Below are positions 5,080-8,450 of a stretch of DNA of 8,450 nucleotides, one piece after another. Source of the stretch: Verrucomicrobiales bacterium. Lineage in GTDB: Bacteria > Verrucomicrobiota > Verrucomicrobiia > Verrucomicrobiales > DEV007. Below the pieces are notes generated by a model that did no database searches, was not told the DNA's origin, and worked only from the letters and a program-made list of their open reading frames with translations. Each line of letters starts with the position of its first letter. The first letter of the stretch is position 1. The stretch is from positions 1 through 8,450 of the forward strand of contig SLGN01000205.1 of NCBI GenBank assembly GCA_007123695.1, read 5' to 3'. The translations under genes and the position numbers were made by a program.

Positions 5080-5898
5080 TCATTCCTCCGTCTCATCGCT
5101 CGGCGCAGACTCCTCGGCGGCGCCTTGCAGGCGGATCTCGCCGGAGAGGATGTCGATGGCGAAGCTGGCGTTTTTCTGCACGGTGGTCATCACGCCCTGG
5201 AGCTTGTCGCGGAAGAAGAAGTAGAAGAACATCGCCGGGATGCCGACGGCGAGGCCGCCCGCCGTCGTCACCATCGCGATCTTGATGCCGCCGGCGAGCT
5301 GCTTGGCGTCGCCGCTGGTCGTGGCGAGCTTGTCGAAGGCCTCGATCATGCCCCAGACGGTGCCGAGCAGCCCGATCATGGGGGCGAGGGTGGCGAAGAT
5401 GTTGAGGTAGTTCACCCAGACCATCTGGCGGTGCTCCTCCTCGTCGAGGGCCTCGGCGGCGGCGTCGGCCATGCTCGCCTTGTTGGCGAGGTCGCGGTCG
5501 AAGTTGACCTTGAGCAAAGCCCCCGACATCACCCGCGCATAGCTGCTGGGGCTGGCCTGGCAGGCGCTGTAGGCCGAAACCACGTCGCGCGAGGCCATCG
5601 CCGCGTTGACCTGGTCGACGACGGACTTGGGCGCCATCTTCTTTGCGCTGATCTGGACGAAACAGTAGATCGCCACCGCGATCGTGCCCATCGAGCAGAG
5701 CAGCAGGATGTGCATGAAGCCCCCGCCCTGCTTGTAGAGGTCGAGCGCGGAGACGTCCTGCGGGATGCCGGCGGCGGCATCGGTGGCGGATTCGGCGGCA
5801 TCCTGCGCCCCGAGGGGCGCGGCGAGGAGAAGGAGCCCCGCAAAGGCGAGGAGCGGAGGCAGAAAAGGCTGTTTTGTCAGGGACGGTCGTCGGTTCAT
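5080..5898 (-). CDS. exbB: ExbB/TolQ/MotA-family proton channel protein with N-terminal signal peptide
   Basis: This 272-residue inner-membrane protein is the channel-forming subunit of an ExbB-ExbD type motor that uses the proton gradient. A cleavable-looking signal peptide (1-31, ending APLGAQ) precedes a short periplasmic stretch and TM1 (about 61-82). A cytoplasmic loop (about 85-160) follows, then TM2 with the family motif GLLGTVWGMIEAF (176-188) and TM3 with TTAGGLAVGIPAMFFYF (211-227). The threonines typical of TM2 (Thr180) and TM3 (Thr212) are present. The glutamate usual at the start of TM3 in E. coli ExbB and TolQ (GIAEAL) is replaced by Ile207 (GIKIAM). The start is ATG 5898-5896, overlapping the upstream gene as ATGA. 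The same frame is open much further upstream, but that extension is an arginine-rich out-of-frame shadow. The family assignment is firm; ExbB, TolQ and a divergent paralogue cannot be told apart here. Confidence 0.94.
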   Translation of the reverse strand: MNRRPSLTKQPFLPPLLAFAGLLLLAAPLGAQDAAESATDAAAGIPQDVSALDLYKQGGGFMHILLLCSMGTIAVAIYCFVQISAKKMAPKSVVDQVNAAMASRDVVSAYSACQASPSSYARVMSGALLKVNFDRDLANKASMADAAAEALDEEEHRQMVWVNYLNIFATLAPMIGLLGTVWGMIEAFDKLATTSGDAKQLAGGIKIAMVTTAGGLAVGIPAMFFYFFFRDKLQGVMTTVQKNASFAIDILSGEIRLQGAAEESAPSDETEE

Positions 5899-6860
5899 GG
5901 GCGGGTGTCTTGCGAAGAGGGTTCGGAGGCGTCGAGGGAGGCGAGCCGCTCGCGCGCGGTCGCGGCGAGGGCGGTGGCGGGGTAGAGCGCGAGCAGGTCC
6001 TCCCAGCGGGCCTTGGCCTCGTCGCGCTCGCCGCCGAAGAGGAGCAGCTCGGCGGCGTGGTGGAGCCCGCGGGCGGCGGCCTCCTCGCGGGTGGCGTGGA
6101 AGAGGTGGGGGTTCAGGAACTGGTCGAGAGCGCGGTGGTAGAGCTCTTCGCGGCGGGGGCGCACCTCCTCGTCCTCGACCCAGCGGGGATGCTCTTCCTC
6201 CAAGGCTTTCAGAGCTTCGAAGTCGGCGAGAGCGAGGAGGTGCTCGACTTCGACGAGCAGCCCGGGATCCTCGGTCTCGCGGGCGAAGGCGCGGGCCTCG
6301 GCGGTGGCGGTCTCGAGATCGCCCTTGGCCATCAGCGCGCGCAGGCGTCCCTGCTTCGCCAGACCCGCGTCGGCTGGCGACCAGGCCCGGGCGATGACGT
6401 GGTCGAAGACCGGCAGCGCTCGCCCGGCCCCGCCCGACGGATCCTCGCGCATCAAGGCGGCCCCGTAGGCCACGCCCCAGGCCGCGCTGCGCGAGCGGGG
6501 GCGGTGGAGATGGGCAAAGGAGTCGTCCCACCAAGGCTTCAGTTCGGCGGAGGTGGCCTCGTGGCGGCGGGCGAAGAGCGCCTCCTCGCCCTCGCGGAAG
6601 CCGAACTCGATCCGCTCCACCGCCGCCGCCTGCAGGGTGCGACGCGCCGAACCGCCCGTCACGCCGGCGGCGCCGGGCAGGGTCACGTTGACGATGTTGT
6701 CGGTCAGATCGTCGATGCGGCAGGCGAGGGTCTCGCCGTTTTTCAGCACGACGAGATCCTGCGCCGCCGCCGCGAGAGGCTGGGCCGCCAAGGCCGCTGC
6801 AAGGGCGAGGCGGGCGGCCCCGGCGATGCGAACGACGCATTGGAAAAGGTCGGCGCTCAT
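5895..6860 (-). CDS. Secreted protein with N-terminal beta-rich segment and TPR-like helical repeats
   Basis: This 321-residue protein is probably periplasmic. Residues 1-33 form a signal peptide with an Ala-rich core ending AAAAQ. Residues 35-86 (VVLKNGETLACRIDDL through VERIEFGF) look like a small beta-rich segment of the type 'LKNG..l.g.i.......v.l....g....i....I..I.F', seen at the N-terminus of many PVC exported proteins; I know no proven function for it. The remainder is helical with degenerate TPR-like pairs, clearest near the C-terminus (GERDEAKARWEDLLALYPATA, 277-297). It is coupled by four-base ATGA overlaps to the TPR gene before it and to exbB after it, so it almost certainly works with that motor. 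A likely role is as a periplasmic adaptor or scaffold (inference). AAAGGGGG about ten bases ahead of the ATG may serve as ribosome-binding site. Confidence 0.8.
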   Translation of the reverse strand: MSADLFQCVVRIAGAARLALAAALAAQPLAAAAQDLVVLKNGETLACRIDDLTDNIVNVTLPGAAGVTGGSARRTLQAAAVERIEFGFREGEEALFARRHEATSAELKPWWDDSFAHLHRPRSRSAAWGVAYGAALMREDPSGGAGRALPVFDHVIARAWSPADAGLAKQGRLRALMAKGDLETATAEARAFARETEDPGLLVEVEHLLALADFEALKALEEEHPRWVEDEEVRPRREELYHRALDQFLNPHLFHATREEAAARGLHHAAELLLFGGERDEAKARWEDLLALYPATALAATARERLASLDASEPSSQDTRP

Positions 6861-8450
6861 CCCGTGGCCCCCTTTGCCTCGATCGATTCCTCCTCGGCGG
6901 GAAACTCGCGCCGCAGCGCCGCGACCCTCTCGTCGGCCCGCTTCGCCTCCTCGTAGCGCCGCAGCTCGTCGCGAGCGAGCAGCTCCTCGTAGGTCTCAAG
7001 GGCCTCGCGCCGCAGATCCAGCTTCTCCAGAGCCTGCCCCCGCCGCCAGTAGGCCTTGGCATTGAGTTCGGCGAACTTCCCGTAGGCCACGTAGAGGCGC
7101 TCGTAGTAGACCGCCGCCTTGGCATGCTCGCCGTCGCCGGCGAGGGAGTCGCCGAGGCGCAGCAGCACGGCGGCCTTGAGGTCGGCCCCGACCCCGGCGG
7201 TCTCGAGGGTCCTCTCCAGAGTCTCGCGGGCTCTACTCCCCCGGCCCGCCGCCTCGTGCAGGTCGGCCATCTTCATCCGCACCTCGCCAAGATGCACGGA
7301 GAGGGCGGTCTCGCGCTCGAAGCGCTCGTAGAACTCCAGGGCCCGGTCGGTTTCGCCCTCCGCCGCCGCGATTTCCCCGAGGGCGCGGTAGATGCGGTCG
7401 CGCTCGACGGCGCGGGGATGCCAGCGGCGGATCTCGGTGAAAAGCTCCTTTGCCGCGAGGCGGGCGCCCCCGGCGAGCCTCGCCTCGGCCACCGACACCG
7501 TCACTGTCGGCTCGTGGAGGCGGGGATCGATCCATTCCGAGGCCTCGACCAGCTCGGAGCGGCCGCGCTCGCTTTCCACACCGCCGAGCAGATTGGCCTT
7601 GGCCCAGGCCGACCGCAGGGCGAGGGTGGTGCGGCCTGCCACTGCCGAACGGATTTTGAGCGCCTGCAGGGCCGAGAGCAGCTCCTCGCGCCCGTCCTCG
7701 CCGTCGGCGGCGTAGGCCTTGGGCAGCCCGGCGAGGAGATCGGTCATGGTGAAGCGGTCGGGGTCGTCGCCATGCTCGTCGATGGTGCTCCAGTAGATCT
7801 CGCGCGCCTTTTCCGGCTCGCCCTCCTGCTGGTGGGTCCAGCCGATCCAGTAGACCGCCTCGGGCACGCGCCCGCTCTCGGGAAACTCGGCCACGAATTG
7901 CTCGAAATGGGCCCGCATTTCCGGGATCTCCTCCAGCAGCTTCAGCGCGTTGCCCTTCTTGAACCAGGCCTCCTCGAAGAAGCGCCCCGACTCGGGACGC
8001 ACTCGCTCGTAGGCGGCGAAGCCCTCCTCGGCGAGCCCTTCGCCGAAGTAGCCGTCGCCCAGCAGCAGATTCGCCTCGTCGCCGAGCGGGTCGCCGGGGT
8101 AGGCGGCGTTGAAGGCATTCAGCTTTTCGATCGCCTCTGGGTACTCGGCGAGGGAAAAGGTGCACACGGCGATGCGGAAGGTCGCCTCCTTTTGGTATTT
8201 CGGCGGATTGTGCCGCGAAAGGTAGCCGACGAGATGCACGCGCGCCTCCTCGTAGAGACCCGAGAAGCTGTAGGCCATGCCCGTCCAGTAGTCTGCGTCC
8301 TCGACGAGGTCGCTCTTCGGATATTGCCGCCGGACCTGCTCGAATTGATACAGGGCGCCGTCGGTGTCGTCCTGCTGCAAGTAGAGGAAGCCCTGCATGA
8401 AGGTCGCCTTCGCCGCGAACTCGTCCTCGGGAAACCGGTCCACCAGAGCG
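6857..8450 (-). CDS. Long TPR-repeat protein, N-terminus beyond window
   Basis: At least 530 residues are visible and the frame is open to the window edge. A GTG at 8443 is within continuous TPR sequence (ALVDRFPEDEFAAKATF) and is unlikely to be the true start. The whole visible part is made of helix-turn-helix TPR units, for example FLYLQQDDTDGALYQFEQV then YPKSDLVEDADYW near the start, AVCTFSLAEYPEAIEKLNAF, YWIGWTHQQEGEPEKAREIYW in the middle, and YWRRGQALEKLDLRREALETY near the C-terminus. The 'YP.S....A.Y..G' spacing is like CpoB/YbgF and BamD-type envelope TPR proteins. It has no enzymatic motif and probably acts as a protein-binding scaffold in the periplasm; a signal peptide cannot be confirmed because the start is missing. 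It overlaps the next gene as ATGA and heads the visible part of the exbB-exbD-VWA operon. The C-terminus is charged and non-repetitive. Confidence 0.9.
   Translation of the reverse strand, partial: ALVDRFPEDEFAAKATFMQGFLYLQQDDTDGALYQFEQVRRQYPKSDLVEDADYWTGMAYSFSGLYEEARVHLVGYLSRHNPPKYQKEATFRIAVCTFSLAEYPEAIEKLNAFNAAYPGDPLGDEANLLLGDGYFGEGLAEEGFAAYERVRPESGRFFEEAWFKKGNALKLLEEIPEMRAHFEQFVAEFPESGRVPEAVYWIGWTHQQEGEPEKAREIYWSTIDEHGDDPDRFTMTDLLAGLPKAYAADGEDGREELLSALQALKIRSAVAGRTTLALRSAWAKANLLGGVESERGRSELVEASEWIDPRLHEPTVTVSVAEARLAGGARLAAKELFTEIRRWHPRAVERDRIYRALGEIAAAEGETDRALEFYERFERETALSVHLGEVRMKMADLHEAAGRGSRARETLERTLETAGVGADLKAAVLLRLGDSLAGDGEHAKAAVYYERLYVAYGKFAELNAKAYWRRGQALEKLDLRREALETYEELLARDELRRYEEAKRADERVAALRREFPAEEESIEAKGATG

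Noticed and set aside
5899..7125. A 681-residue open frame placing 400 extra residues before ExbB
   Set aside because: The extension is Arg/Pro-rich and overlaps two well-supported TPR genes in another frame; ExbB has its own signal peptide at the ATG at 5898.
1..8450. tRNA, rRNA, CRISPR array, transposase or phage genes
   Set aside because: No clover-leaf sequence, rRNA-like segment, regularly spaced repeat-spacer array or recombinase motif was seen on either strand.

Overview
The window is GC-rich (by eye about two thirds G+C), and every gene I can support is on the minus strand, so genes read from high to low coordinates. The plus strand and the other frames hold many long open frames, but these are shadows produced by the GC-rich codon bias. 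The organism is probably a member of the PVC superphylum, with Verrucomicrobiota the best guess. The reasons are the paired palindromic 'MGWKPM'-type intergenic repeats, the AT-rich 'SDLKFQIS'-type repeat, an ExbB with a signal peptide, and a small proline-rich lipoprotein with a GKKIYFKVP-type C-terminus. This is recall of patterns, not a database result.

Region 1 (8450 to 2801) looks like a six-gene envelope-energisation operon. It begins with a long periplasmic-type TPR protein whose start lies outside the window. A secreted protein with a small N-terminal beta-rich segment and TPR-like helices follows through an ATGA overlap. Next comes an ExbB/TolQ-family proton-channel protein, again through ATGA, then two ExbD/TolR-family proteins. 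The last gene encodes a single-pass protein with a TonB/TolA-like membrane helix (S-x3-H) joined to a periplasmic von Willebrand factor A domain with an apparently complete MIDAS. The layout resembles Tol-Pal or TonB, but a VWA protein stands in the TonB/TolA position. Repeat elements sit in two gaps: a 150-bp pair of inverted hairpins between exbB and the first exbD, and a 37-bp near-perfect palindrome between the two exbD genes.

Region 2 (2800 to 2622) is a relatively AT-rich intergenic stretch and the likely promoter zone for the downstream genes.

Region 3 (2621 to 1) holds a small lipoprotein, then tyrA (prephenate dehydrogenase), then aroA (EPSP synthase, cut by the window edge). tyrA appears to start at a CTG codon within a CTGA overlap with the lipoprotein stop. 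tyrA and aroA belong to aromatic amino-acid biosynthesis; the lipoprotein has no obvious link to that pathway.

The best candidates for something little described are the ExbB/ExbD/ExbD/VWA/TPR system with its TonB-VWA fusion, and the repeat elements placed inside that operon. I see no tRNA, rRNA, CRISPR array, transposase or phage gene.
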